The position numbers and the translations under genes were made by a program. From Manis javanica (lineage: Eukaryota > Chordata > Mammalia > Pholidota > Manidae): a DNA stretch of 64,000 nt. Below the pieces are notes generated by a model that did not search any database, was not told where the DNA came from, and was given only the letters and a program-made list of their open reading frames with translations. The stretch lies in NCBI RefSeq assembly GCF_040802235.1, contig NC_133157.1, forward strand, positions 90,444,001 to 90,508,000. The letters run 5' to 3'. Below, piece by piece: positions 37,231-49,859 of this stretch. Each line of letters starts with the position of its first letter. Positions within the stretch are counted from its first letter, which is position 1.

Positions 37231-37275
37231 GCCCACCGCAGCTCTGCCCACTGCAGCTCTGCCCACCCCAGCTCT
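37231..37275. repeat. 15-bp minisatellite, three copies
   Basis: Three tandem copies of a 15-bp unit of the form gcccac(c/t)(g/c)cagctct fill 45 bp exactly, differing at two positions. Confidence 0.85.
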
Positions 37276-38539
37276 CATTCATTCTCACTGTGGACACGCA
37301 TTCCACCTACGAGTCTCTGAGAATAAGTAACCCTGATGAAGCTCCTGGAAAACAGTGTCACATCTTAGCGTTACTATTATTGTTAAACCATGTTTATAAC
37401 AATGTACATTTATGATAAACTGTTCATGAAAAATTGTTAACTAAACAGCTATGTGACTTTTGAGTTGAGAGTGTATTGATGCTCAGAAAATATTTGTTCA
37501 CCTTGGCACACACTCAACCTGCCCAGCAAGGTGGACATCCTTGTCCCACAAGCAACAGGCTGAGTGATTTGCTTTGGCTTATTGCTGTGTGAGTGGATGT
37601 GGGTTTGTCTGTCTGAGCAAAGGCATAAGCACATTTGTTTGAGTCACTCTGTGTGCTTCTACTGTGGATGGAACCACGTGTCCCAGAAAGGGGCTCTTCC
37701 TTCAGCCTGGAGAGGCATGAGGATCAGGTTTCTGCCGGCCTGAGGCCCTTGGACTGCGTAGCCTGCCTTCAACCCAGAGAGAAGGGAAGACTCGCTGGCT
37801 GTTTACCCACCCGACAAGGGAGTCATTTGTTGCCATGGCAACAGCTGACTCACCTGTTTGCTCATTGACTCACATCATTTCAGAGTATACTTTCCATTTC
37901 ACTCACCTTCAGTTGGCAGTTACATCAGCTGGCTATGGTCACAATAATGTTGCATAACATCCAAACACAAAATTTCAGTAGCACACATTAACTTGTATTG
38001 ATATCTGGTGCACCTGGGCATTAACTGGAGTAAACCAATGTAACCCAGGCCTACCTGAGGTCAGTTGGCTTGGGCAGCTCTGCACCACGTATCCGACCTC
38101 CAATTCCTGGGCCCACCGCTTATCCTGGGTGTGGGAGTCCGACTGTGCAAGCACTCCTCAGGTCTCCCTTATGTCCTGACTGCTAACACCCCAGCTCCCG
38201 TGACCAGGCCAGCATCTGTAGGCCAGGGAGGTACACTCCATGTCGAGGGGAAGAGGAAGGACTGAATACTTCTGAAAATAATTGAATTTACCACAGCAGT
38301 TAGTCCTAATAATTTACTGGAGGGGATGGGGTTTTCTTTTATGTTCTGCTTCCTGTTTTCATTTCCAAGTCAAAAGAGGAATACTAAAAATGCATGATTC
38401 ATCATCTGACACAGGATGCCTTCAAGGAACTTCTGCCATTGACCACTTACGTAATGTGACCACCTGTGACCTAATAAACCGAGCATCACCTATCTACAGT
38501 GTCTATTCTCTGTTGATCGAACAAAGTGCAGCATGCTGG
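37276..38539. other. Intronic sequence, no feature seen
   Basis: Unique-looking, with no exon or clear repeat. Confidence 0.4.
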
Positions 38540-38800
38540 ACAGCACACTTAAGACTATGACCCAGATCTGTGTTGTTCATGATGGTGCTATAAGACACGG
38601 ATGGCTATTGAGCATTTGAAATGTAGCTAGTTGAAATTGGAATGCTTTGTTAGTATAATGTTTACTAGATTTTGAAGCCTTCATATAATAATGTAAAATA
38701 TATCATTAACAATTTTCATATTGATTCAATAGTATAATAAAAATATTTCAGATATATTGGGTTAAATAAAATGCAATATTAAAATTAACTTTCCTTAGCA
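38540..38800 (+). mobile_element. Old interspersed repeat, probably DNA-transposon type
   Basis: Contains the phrases 'tggctattgagcatttgaaatg', 'aatatatcattaacaat' and 'atattgggttaaataaaat', which belong to a common ancient mammalian repeat. The family is not asserted. Confidence 0.4.
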
Positions 38801-39600
38801 ATGTCAGAGAGAATGATAAGGGCTCTGAAAGCCTTCTCCTCCAAAAAAGCAATGGGACCTTTGGTAAAAATGGTCAGAATCAACTTTTTCAGAACTCTGG
38901 AAATAAATTAAAAGTTTACAACTATCTAGGGAGGCATTTCAAGAAGAATGGACGAATCCTGGTACACTTTGTGACATTTTAACTGGCTTTATTCCGTCTC
39001 CCCCCTCCCCAACTCCACAACACCCTTGGAGAGCATCAGCCTGTGGTCATGGTGAAGATCAGCACCCTCGCAGTCACTGGGGGAGGCAGGCTGGAAGCCG
39101 CCTCGGGGTTTCTTTGGAGACTCCACTCACAAGCCTTCTCTTCATTTTACTGGGCTCAGGGCTTGCCCAGCACCTTTTCCCTGGGAGTGTTTATATAAAA
39201 CAATCAGAGCAATTGTTGAACAGCACAGCTATGGAAGGCACCAGAAAAATAAAGTTGGGCAAGCAATACACAAATCAAAAAGCTTAAAAATAAAATAAGA
39301 ATGAAATGTCCATAGGGTGTTTTAAAAAGCCCTAAGATATTTCTGGGAATCTAAAAGGTCATGTACATACCTAGGTTTGTGTGAAGACTCAGGAAAGCCC
39401 TTAAAATCCCCAATCTCTTTCTTCTGGATGAGGCTGGGACTCTACACCCGCAGGAAGTGAAGGCTGAGGCTGAGTTACACCTGCCTGGCTCAGTGGCCAA
39501 AGCTTGCACACACAGCCCCTGGGAAAGACTGGGAGCCTTGCTGTCTCCAGGCAGTTAGGAAAATCTCCAGCCAGTCACTAGATAATCGCTAAATTAACCT
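38801..39600. other. Intronic sequence, no feature seen
   Basis: Mixed GC, with no exon or classified repeat. Confidence 0.4.
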
Positions 39601-40850
39601 AGCAGACACTTCTGTGATAAATAGACTTAACGAATAAGTTGAAAAGTCACTAAACAAACAGCAACAAAGCAGCAAAAAGCAAAACAAACCCTGCAGAGAA
39701 GAAAGAACCTGATTCCCAAAGTTGCTACAAAATACTATCTAAAATGTCCAGCCAGGAGAAGAAACAAGAAAGTATGGCTCATACCCAGGGAAAAGAAAGC
39801 TGTTGGTAGAAATGGTCGACAGGGAAGCTCAGACAAAGAACCTACTGGACAAAACCTTCAAATCATGTATTTTAAATGCATAAAAGAACTAAAGGAAACT
39901 AGGTATAAAGAACTAAGGGAAAGTGTGAGAATGATGCCTCATTTAGTAGAGAACATTATTTAATAAAGAGAAATTATTTAAAAGTACCAAATGAAAATTC
40001 TGGAGTTGAAAATTACAATACTAAAATGAGAATTTCACTAGACAATCTCAACAGCAGATTTTAGAAGGCAGAAGAAGGAATCAGCAAACTTGAAGATAGG
40101 TTCAATTGAGCTTATCTATTGTGTAAGAAGGAAAAATGATCAGAGACTCAGAGATCTTAAGTGTACCAACTTACACATGGCGGGAATCAGGAGCACAGAG
40201 GAGGAGGCAGAAAGAATATTTGAAAAAAGAATACCTGAAAACTCTGCAAATTTGATGAACAACATTAACTTACACATCCAAGGATAGCAGCAAACTCTAG
40301 GTAGAATAAACTTAAAAAGATCCACAGCTAGACACATCATGATCAAATGAATAAGAGACAAAGACAAAGAGAGAATCTCGGAAGTAGCTGTTCATCATGT
40401 ACAAAGGATCCTCACTAAGACTTATGGCTTATTTATCATCAGAAACAATGGAAGCCAGAAGGCAATGGAAGGTCACAATCAAAGTGCTGAAATTAGGGAA
40501 AAAAATTGTGAAGGAAGAATTCCATATTCATCAAACTACCCTTCAAAATAAAGGAGAAATTAAGACACACTAAGATAAAAACAACCTGATGGAATTTTTC
40601 ATTTACAGACCCTCTGTTTAAGATACTGAGGGGAATATCTAGATGAAATGGAAGAACACTGGGAAGAATGCAAATCCACACTAAGAAATGGAAACACCAA
40701 TAAGGATAACTGCACAAGTGAAAACAAAAGACAGCATAAAAGCACTTTTTGTTTATAACTCCTTTTTTCCTATCTGATTTAAAAGAACACTGCATAAAGC
40801 AATAATCTAAATCTAGGTTGATGGGCACACACAATGTGTAAAGTTGTAAT
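39601..40850 (+). mobile_element. Old L1 / HAL1-type ORF1-region relic
   Basis: The sequence follows the L1 ORF1 layout with no intact frame. It shows a '..gaaggaatcagcaaacttgaagatagg..' coiled-coil end, '..gcagaaagaatatttgaaaa..', '..ttaacttacacatccaagga..' and '..gacacatcatgatcaaatga..', then the C-terminal region. Old and inactive. Confidence 0.65.
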
Positions 40851-41044
40851 CTGTAACAAGAACTGGATGAAGGTTAGGGGAGGAATGGAGATGCAAAGAG
40901 CAAAATTTTTAAACTGACCATGGAAATTCAGTTGGTATTTATACAAAGCAGCTTATTATAAACTGGGATGTTCCTCAAAGGGGGAAGCAGGGAGCAAGGA
41001 GTGCCGGGCAAATGTTCTGGCTAAAAGGCACACGGTACTGTCCC

Positions 41045-41512
41045 AGGAACAGCAGTTTACTATTGCCATGCGAACAAATGACCATAAACATAATGACTTA
41101 AAACAGCACAAATGTATTGTCAGCTGTTCAAGTCAAAAGTCAAAAATCAGTTCCAGTGGGTGAAATTAGGGTGTCAGAGGGCTGTGCTCCTTCTGGAGGT
41201 TCCAAGGAAGAATCTATTCCCTTGCTTTGACTAGTTTCTACAGGCTGCCCCATTCCTAGCTCGTGGCCCTTCAGTCACACCAACTTCTGCTTCTGTCATC
41301 ACATCTCTGAGCCTGTCCCTCCTGCCTCCGTCCTTTAGGGATCTTTGTGATGACATCAGGTCCACCAGGTAACCCGGGATCATCTCTGCACCTCCAGCTG
41401 TTCAACTTCATCACATCTGCACAGTCTCTTTTGCCATGTAAGGTTACACAGTCACAGGTTCCAGGCATTAGAATGTGGGCATCTTCGGGGGCTATCATGC
41501 ACCAACCATGGT
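41045..41512 (+). repeat. Old interspersed repeat, copy 1 of a family
   Basis: It starts 'ttactattgccatg..aaatgac' and contains '..cttaaaacagcacaaatgtatt..', '..ttctggaggttcc..', '..tagggatctttgtgatgac..' and '..ggcattagaatgtgggcat..'. This is the layout of a common ancient mammalian repeat. A related copy is at 42125-42545. Confidence 0.5.
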
Positions 41513-41589
41513 AGGCAGTTGTGATTTCTGCTCACTCTGCATGCTCCTAAAGGACAGCAGGGTTGAGAACTGCCCCCACATGGTGCAGG

Positions 41590-41960
41590 GCTCACATCTC
41601 ACAGTGCACTGAAGTCACTAGGGAACCTGCTACAAGCTCAGAGGCCCTGACAGTACTCACAGCATATTTCCAGAATCAGTTTCTGAGGGTACTTCCTGCA
41701 ATGGTTATTTTTTAAAAGTCTCCCCACTTGATTCTTATGTGCTCTGCTGGTTGTAAACTGCCTGGGTGGAGTCATGGGCAATCCTGAGAGTGACAGGCAC
41801 CATACAGCATAGTCTCCTGAGAAGCTTCTAGAATCCCTAGGACACTTGGTAACTTTCAGAGCCCAGGGTCCCAGCCAGGCATCTGTATTTTTTTATAAAA
41901 CTTCCCAAGTAGTGGTGATGTGCTTGGAAGTATGATCCCACTGGCTGTGGAGGACAGCTG
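41590..41960 (+). mobile_element. One or two MER5-like hAT fragments
   Basis: Two adjacent stretches (about 41590-41720 and 41780-41950) carry MER5-type phrases such as 'cactagggaacctgctac', 'ccagccaggcatctgtatttttt' and 'aaacttcccaagtagtg'. The ends are approximate. Confidence 0.45.
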
Positions 41961-42124
41961 AGCACCTAGAGATGGACAGATGCCCAGCACAGAGGCAGAT
42001 GGGGCCACATCTATGGAGGCTGATGAATGCCCCAAGGGCCTAGAGGACGTGTATAAGGGCTTTGTTTAGACTGAGCTCCTGAAGGATGTACTTTTTCAGA
42101 GTTAAATCAGACACCTGTCTGAGT

Positions 42125-42545
42125 TTAGGGGTGTACTAGCATCATAGCACAATACCACAGACTAGGGTAGTGGAGTGGGGCTTAGATAAGAGAAATTCAT
42201 TTTCTCTGACTTCTGGAGACTAAGAAGTCTGAGACCAAGGTCTGGGCAGGGTGGGCTTCTGGGGAAGCCTGTGTCCTTTGCTTGCAGAAGACCACATCTC
42301 ACCACCTCACACCACGTTATCTGTGCAGGGGGACAGAGAGGGCCAGATCTCTAGTGTGTCTCCTTATAAGGACACCAGTCCTATCAGATTAGGACCCCCT
42401 CTTATGATCCCATTAACCTGAATCACCTCAAAGGCCCTACCTCCAAGTATAGTCCCACCAGGGGCCATGTCTTCAATGGTCTTCAATGTATGAATGGGGT
42501 TGGGTGGGGGTGCACAATTCAGCCCACAACTGGAGGCCGGCCAAG
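42125..42545 (+). repeat. Old interspersed repeat, copy 2 of a family
   Basis: It shows '..acttctggagactaagaagtc..', '..ccttataaggacaccag..', '..aggaccccctcttatgatccc..', '..cacctcaaaggccctacctcc..' and ends '..acaattcagcccac'. Same general type as 41045-41512, diverged. Confidence 0.5.
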
Positions 42546-43682
42546 ACTTGACCCCTGGGGCAAGAAATGGACCTTCAAAGTGGGGCCATGTCATCAGGGT
42601 TGGATTGTTGAAGAGTCACTAAGACCCTCTAATCTAGTTTGAAGTGACATAGCGTGTGTTCTGTAGTGTTATTAAGGGAAAAATGACATGAGCCATATCT
42701 CACAGTCACAGTGATGTCAACTTAAGGGGCAGAGTTCCAATCCATCTTCTTTTTAAAAGAATTCAGTACGGTATTCAGAAAATCATGACATTTTACAATA
42801 TGAGGAATGTTGTCGTCTGGTTAAAAAAAGTAACCAGACTCACAAGCCACTTCTCTGATTCTGTCTGAAATGAAGCCATCGCCCCTTGTCCTGTGTTCCC
42901 TGTACTGAGGTGTACTGAAGGTCAGTGAGGACACACAAGGTGACCAAGTGACGTACTGCAAAGCAAAAGGCCCCAAATATGTCTGTAATTTAAAATAATA
43001 AGAATTGATCATAGATAGATGAAGAAAATTATGTTTTAAAATCTGTATACTTATTTCCACATTTTTGAGTTGATTATGTGACAGATAAAATGAACTATCA
43101 TTCAGAGTTGACCAGAATCCTGAGAAATCCAATAGTACCAAGAGAACAAACTTAAAGAGCACAGCTCTTAATGCCCACACTTAAGCAAGTGTTCACGTTC
43201 CACCCCTTGCGACCTTTCATAGTGATCAGGTATAAATACTTCTAAACGGCCTTCGCACACTGCCTGCAGACTTCTTTCAGGAGGTCTCTGCGGTGCTCTT
43301 GATCCGCAAGTCTTCAAAGCAACAATCCTAGGCTAGAAAAGACAAGACCACAAGAAACCCACCTCCAAACTGTCACTCTCATTCCCTTTCTGAGCCTTAG
43401 ATTAAAGGATGTTGCTGTCTGGATGGTCTGTGGCTTCAAATTGTGGATGAGTCACCAAGAAGGCTTACACCGGAACTTCACTTTGCCCCTTGGTTCAGAA
43501 AGAAACAGTGCCTATTAGATATGCTATTGAGAACAAGAACGGCCCTGTGTATGTAAAAATATCACTAATAAATGTCAATGACCTTGTTAATAATATTGCA
43601 GGCACTGAATCCCGCAATGGTTAAAAATCCAGTGTAACTTTGCAGTAAACATGGAACTTCATGCCAGCATCAGTGACCGAAT
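42546..43682. other. AT-rich intronic sequence, no feature seen
   Basis: No exon or classified repeat. Confidence 0.4.
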
Positions 43683-44011
43683 CAGTGGCTGGCGACCTGC
43701 AGCCACCCAGTCAAACCTGTTGCAGCCAGGTTGTGCATGGCCTGTGAGCTAGAATGACTTCTGGAATTTTAAATGCATGAAAAAATATTTTAAAAAATAA
43801 TATTTTGGGATAAACGAAAAATATGTGAAACTCAAATGTCGATGTCCTTAAAGTTTTGTTTTGTTTGCCACGTTCATTCATTACGGATCATCGGTGGCTG
43901 CTTCCAGGTGACTCAGGTGGAGCTGAGTTGTGGCCTCAGAGACTGTACAGCCACAAAGCTGAAAATATGTATTCTCTGGCTCTTCACAGAAAAACAGTTT
44001 GCTGACCCCTG
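43683..44011 (+). mobile_element. Non-autonomous hAT-type DNA transposon
   Basis: The right end, gtttgctgacccctg, is the complement of a CAGGGGTCAGCAAAC-type terminal inverted repeat. The left end, cagtggctggcgacc, is a diverged version of it. The interior carries '..tggctgcttcc..' and '..gaaaatatgtattctctggctcttcacag..', typical of such elements. No 8-bp target duplication is now recognisable. Confidence 0.5.
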
Positions 44012-44545
44012 ATGCAGACTGCATCCTGAGCTCCGGCTGGGCAACAGAATCAAGCTCAGAGTATTTAAGAGGACAGCGCTCAGGCCTTGCAGACAGCTTT
44101 ATTGACACAAATTGGTAAGAGTGTCCAAACGACTGATCTGAAAGCCTGAGCCACCAGATTTTCTGAGCTTCACTGGGGTCTCCCTCATTCTGAATTCACA
44201 GTTACAAGCTGTCCTCCCTCCTCACCTGAGCCTTTTCCCAAGCATCTGCCATGACCTCTGGGTGTTTCCTTGGCCTGGGAACTTCAGCAAGAAGGCCTTT
44301 CCAGGACCCGCATGTGCACGCTCACCACACCACACAGTTCTCACAGGGACACGTGTGTGAGTACTGCACATGCACACACCTACACACGGTGTGACTTCCA
44401 AGCTCAAAGGGTAGCAAGCAGAGCCTAAAAATCAAGGTTGTAGATTTCTTATCCATGCAATACACATGACTTTTCCCTAACTAAACCTGCCTGCCCTTGA
44501 TTTTTTAAAACCCTCATTGTTCTTGGATGTGGAGATCTTATTTTA
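44012..44545. other. Intronic sequence, no feature seen
   Basis: No exon or classified repeat. Confidence 0.4.
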
Positions 44546-45375
44546 AGATCTCAAGGAGGAAACAACAAATGCTGTTGAGGATGCAGGGATGCGGAGAAAG
44601 GGGAACCCTCCTACACTGCTGGTGGGAATGTAAACTAGTTCAACCATTGTGGAAAGCAGTATGGAGGTTCCTCAAAAATCTCAAAATAGAAATACCATTT
44701 GACCCAGGAATTTCACTCCTAGGAATTTACCCTAAGAATGCAGGATCCCAGTTTGAAAAAGACAGATGCACCCCTATGTTTATCACAGCACTATTTACAA
44801 TAGCCAAGAAGTGGAAGCAACCTAAGTGTCCATCAGTAGATGAATGGATAAAGAAGATGTGGTACATATACACAATGGAATATTATTCAGCTATAAGAAG
44901 AAAGCAAATCGTACCATTTGCAACAACATGGATGGAGCTAGAGGGTATTATGCTCAGTGAAATAAGCCAGGTGGAGAAAGACAAGTACCAAATGATTTCA
45001 TTCATATGTGGAGTATAAGAATAAAGAAAAAACTGAGGGAACAAAACAGCAGCATAATCACAGAACCCAAGAATGGACTAACAGTTACCAAAGGGAAAGG
45101 GACTGGGGAGGACGGGTGGGAAGGGAGGGACAACAGGGGAAAAGGAGCATTACAATTAGCACACATAATGTGTGTGGGGGGCACGGGGAGGGCTGTACAA
45201 AACAGAGAAAACAAGTAGTGATTCTGTAGCATCTTACTGTGCTGATGGACAGTGACTGTAATGGGGTATGAAGGGGGGACTTGATAATGGGGGGAATCCA
45301 GTAACTGCAATGTTGTTCATATAAGTATATATTAATGATACCAAATAATAATTTAAGAAGAGATCTCAAGGAGGA
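44546..45375 (+). mobile_element. Young 5'-truncated L1 with target-site duplication
   Basis: An L1 3' end starting within ORF2. The ORF2 C-terminus is still open to its natural stop at 45016-45018 ([15 protein letters not shown], then WYIYTMEYYSAIRRKQ). A 3'UTR follows, ending 'taatgataccaaataata'. It is flanked by the 15-bp direct repeat agatctcaaggagga (44546-44560 and 45361-45375), and the left side shows a TTTT/AA-type L1 endonuclease target. The low divergence of ORF2 suggests recent insertion. It belongs to the same L1 family as the composite at 55.5-63.4 kb. Confidence 0.9.
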
Positions 45376-45458
45376 TTCATTCTTTATCTGCTTCTTCCAC
45401 AGGCTGAACCTCTAGGTGGCAGCAGGAAATCATAGTTGAAATGCTTCTCATTGAGTGA

Positions 45459-45625
45459 GTGCATGTGGTCTTGGTGTGCATGTGGTGTGCATATCTTGTG
45501 GGTGTCTGTACATACGTGTGGTGTATGAATGTGTGTGTGTATGTATGTATAGTGTGTAGGTGTGTATGTATGAGTGTGTGTCTGTGTGTGAACGTGTGCA
45601 TGAGTGTTTCTGTGTGTGCATGGAG
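45459..45625. repeat. Imperfect (TG)n tract
   Basis: TG-rich sequence with TATG and CATG interruptions. It creates spurious Val/Cys or His/Thr open frames on both strands. Confidence 0.85.
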
Positions 45626-46359
45626 GATGTGTATGAGTGGCCACTGCAGATGTAGATGGCCTGGGCCCCAGGGATGGCCCTGCAGGGAAGGCTGTTTGGG
45701 ACGGTTTGTGGGCTCCACAATGCTCACTGAGGAAGGGTGACGGTGTGGAGCCCTAGAGCCCAGTGACCAGCGTAGGGCTGTTCCAGCCGTGGTGCCTGAG
45801 ACCCCTGGCATGGCCTCCACTCCTTGCCGGCTCAGGCCTCCCCTGAGGTGACTGTTCGGGGCAGGTGCCCTGCTGGAGCAAGCCTCCCTTCTGAGGGGGC
45901 TCTCCTGGGGTGGGAGGGAAGGTACTTCCCCATGAGACTCCTGTGCCCTGTCATCTGCCGGGCCCAGCAGGGCATGTGCTTTGCTTATTAAATCTAATTG
46001 CTTGCATACTCACTGTATGGGGGCAGGAGAGGCAAAGGGGAGCCTAAAGCAGCCTCCCGCCTGTGTGTGGGGGGCAACAGGCAGCCCTTCTGTCCACCAA
46101 GGTGAGTCTCCATCCACTGCTAGCAGCCAGGATGTGATTATTGCTTTACTGATCTGCTTTAGAAATGACAGTGGGGACCTCTGGGCCTAACCTTTCCCTC
46201 TGGGGTATGTGACAATGTTTTTGGGGGGAATTGATAAACAAATTCTCCCAGAGAGAAATATTACTTGGTTTGTAGACAAAACCAGCACGGAAACAAAGGA
46301 AGGGTTTGGACGTGTGGTGGAGTGAGAGGTCCTGGCTCTCCAGGAAGCCTCAACTACCG
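45626..46359. other. Intronic sequence, no feature seen
   Basis: No exon or classified repeat. Confidence 0.4.
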
Positions 46360-46485
46360 CCTGTGGGCCACTCTGAGCCCCATTTTCCTCATCTGTGAAG
46401 CAGGTCCATGTAGCCTCACCTTCTCCTAAGGTGTTAGGAGACTGAGTGGGGCTGTGAGTCCTGGAAAGCTCTGTAAACAAACAGT
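46360..46485 (+). mobile_element. MIR SINE fragment (ancient)
   Basis: The MIR core/tail pattern '..ttttcctcatctgtgaag..' is followed by '..ctgtaaacaaacagt..'. Old and diverged. Confidence 0.55.
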
Positions 46486-48479
46486 TTCTGAATCTGAGGA
46501 GGAGGAGGAGGACAGTGATTCCACATGACTCTCAGAATGCACTTGTCCCCCATCCTGGCCAACTCCCATTCTCCCCCTGTGCCCTCTGGCTCTGGGTCTC
46601 CCCAGAGCACGTGCGGAAGCTCCCACCCTGTGCCCCTGTGCAGCTGGGGGCAGCTCCAGGCTCCTGGCACCTGGACTCCCTGGGGCTCAGCAGGTCTGAC
46701 AGGAACACGGGGAACTTGCCCCGAGGTGGGCCCTGCATCTGTCCTGCTGCCTTTGTTTATTTTGAAGCCTGGGTGACTAGTGTGTGCTGCTCACCCACAT
46801 TCGGTACCCACAGCTGCCCTTTTTCCTTGGGACAGGCCTCACGGTGCCAGCATTCCTTCAGTTGTGAAAGATGCCAGTTTCCCGGCCCTGGGGACATGGC
46901 TTTCTCCACTTCCTGGCTGGATGTAAAGCCAGGGCTGGGAAGGGGCTGCTGTAGCTCTGAAGCACCCTACTGCTCCCACTGAACGTGGCCTTGGTCCTTA
47001 ATGATCCATGTCACAGGCTAGACTATCCAGTGTCCTTTTCCTGAGGCTCGGGCCTCAGGTGCGCAAGTCCAGGTTGGACACAAGCGTATGTCCTGCAGAG
47101 TTTCACTGTTTTTAGTAGAAGAGGAGTGTGTTCTCCCAGGAAGGCAGCTTCTGACCTCTCACAGCCCCCCAGGGTATGCTGAGCACACAGCCACGTATTC
47201 AAGGCAGCATGAGGATTCTCCTTCACACACCTGTCTACAGAAACTGTATGCACTCGACTTCTGTGCCCTGTTCAGGAGCCAGAGAGCCTGTGCTCAGGGC
47301 CGGCACTGGATCATCTCTGGGAGAGCCCCTTGCTGATGCATCACAGGGATTCTCACCTTCCAGGTGATACCTTCAGTGACAAGACTATTGAGCAAAGCCC
47401 ATTCTCTATTCTCCACTCAGTCAGAGGAGACTCATCCTCAGAAAGGCATTGGACCTTTGAGATTTCTGAGCAAAGGTGGGAAGAAGCAAGGGTTTTCGAC
47501 TGCTCTGAGAGGTCTTGCCCCAGGTGAGTGTGTGCATGTGTGGGTCGGATGCGCACAGGCCAGCCTCTAAATGGTTTGCACACTCTCTTCAGACAAACCA
47601 CAGCAATCTTGTTGGAGTACTGAACAGACAGAGAAACTGTCTTTCCCTCTTGTTCAATACGTTTTCTACCAATCAAATAATAAAAATGTGTTAACAATAA
47701 TAGTGTTCATGTGACCAAACTCCAGCCAGCCAATGCAAGCAAAGGTGGAAGGAGGCAGCCCGGTGTGCCCCAAACACAGCAGCCTCCACACACACTGGCA
47801 CAGCCCACGGGTGCTCTGGGGTGCCTTCTGAATCAGGGAGGCTACAGCACCCCAGGGATCTGCATGTATCCAAAGGTACTCACAGGGCTCTTGTAGTTTG
47901 GGCTTGAAGACTTTTCTGTTCTATGTCCAACACTAGGAGAGAAAGTTGGCTCTGCATGGGGATGGTTCTCCCTGTAACTAATAATTCTCGAGTGTTTAGT
48001 AAGATGAGCAGAGCCTTTCTGTGCGGAGATCTCTGGGCATCCACAGGTAGTGGAGCAGGGCTGGGGAGCAGGACCTCAGCGGTGCTGGGTGGCACCTGTC
48101 AGATTGGCACCGCCCACAGAGACAGAGCGGCAGCCGAGAAGAGACATCCGTGGCTGCTGACTTAGTGATTTGTAAATAATGAGCTCCTGGTGGGAGGCCT
48201 TTGGGTCTCAGAGCATATGCTCTAACAGATGGGATGCACACCAGCAGGTTTGGGGCTGCGCTCCAGGAACCTGCCAATCATTGGCGTGCAGCTTCTGGGA
48301 GGGAACACGCCTTTGGGGAAGGAGGAGTACTGGACAGCCCCTTCAAACACATTTCAGTGCATGCTGACCTTGACCACATGATTTTTCTGTCCCCTACGAG
48401 CCTGGAGAGCCCAGCCAGGCTTCAGATTGGTCTAGAGATGTTTCATGCAGGGAACACTCTCTGATTAGGTAATGATTCC
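46486..48479. other. Intronic sequence, no feature seen
   Basis: Moderately GC-rich and unique-looking. Open frames are short and unrecognised. Confidence 0.4.
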
Positions 48480-48660
48480 CGCACTGGGGTCTCCAGACAA
48501 GCAGCAGCAGCTGCTCCTGGAAATTTGTTAGATATGACAATTCCAGCCCCACCCCCACCCCCACCTGCTGGCTCACAAACTCAGCCCTGGGGCCCACAAT
48601 TTGTTTTGTGACAAGTCTTCCAACAGGTTTTTAGACAAGCTAAGGTTTGAGAATCATTGA
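48480..48660 (+). mobile_element. MER5A-like hAT element
   Basis: It has the MER5A layout, with '..gccccacccccacccc..' and '..gggcccacaattt..' in the centre and a right end '..aaggtttgagaatcattg' that resembles the MER5A terminal repeat. Confidence 0.55.
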
Positions 48661-49859
48661 ACTAGCTTATCATTTACTTAAGGACCAGATCTGTATTATT
48701 TACTCCTTTCTACCCTTCCTTATTGGGCATGAAATGTGATCCAAACAGATATTTTTGTAAGAAAAATAAAAGGAAGGGGATGGACTCCTGTGTAATTCCA
48801 GCTTCTCCCGTTAAACTTCAGTTGAGACTGAAAAGCTAAAATCTGAGAAGAGAACCTCTGTGCAGGTTTATTTTACACGCACCTCAGGAGCGAGAGGCAG
48901 CAATGGACTTCGTCCCGTTCCTACAGGCCCTGGGAGAGCAACTGCTGTACAGAAACCAAGGCTGGTGTCAGTCGGTCTCGAGTTTGGGATACTGTGCTTG
49001 AAACAACAGACGAAGCCAGCAGTGCTGTGGATACTGTGGGGTTAAAAGCAAAGCAAAACCCAAACCACAGCATCTGCCATGTCGCCCCTTTGGGGAATGT
49101 GCTCCTGCCTGGGTTAGTGGTACTCCCAGCAGGGGCGTGCGGGGCCGGGAGCTGAGCGAATGCCCAACACCCCTGGGTCTGGACTTTGGAGGAGCAGCTA
49201 CTGCCGGTGAGTTCTTGTGCAGACCCAGCTCCAGAGAGCTCCCAGCACCCACAGCAGGGCAGGTGTGCATGCCTGCCATTGCGGCTGAGAGTGGGGTGAG
49301 AACCAGCTTTCATGAGGCAGAGGGTTTCTCCACGTCCCTCCCAGTGACTGAACTTTCTGTTTCTTCCTCAGAGGCGTTTTGTGGGTGTTTAATGAGCCAT
49401 GCCCAGCATCTAGTGTCTGGTACGCGATTATGCCAGTGGTTATGTGAGCTGCCACCCATTAGAGGGAAGGAAAATCAGCTCAGTGAGCCATGATTCTGAA
49501 TGATTTGGGTTGTAGTTGATTCTAAAAGATATACTGGGGACTTGAACTTAAATCTTGTCAAAGTCTTGTTTGGTATTAAAATTGTTCTATTTTTTTTTTG
49601 TCATGCATAGTAAAAGTAAGCTTTTTCATGAAGCTGGTTTCAGTTGCTTCTGTCATGTACGTAACGTGGTTTGCAGTGTGAAATATATTTCTCAGAACTG
49701 AAGACAAAATATCGGAAAACATTGCATTAGGTAATCAATAGAAATTAGTTGCTGTCTCCTTCCTCCCTTCTTTCATCTGTCCTCAGAGAAGTAGAGTGGT
49801 CACTGTCGTCCACCTGCATATCTAGGAGAGATCTGCCCCGAAATCGGACTCCTGCGGGT
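48661..49859. other. Intronic sequence, no feature seen
   Basis: No exon or classified repeat. Confidence 0.4.
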
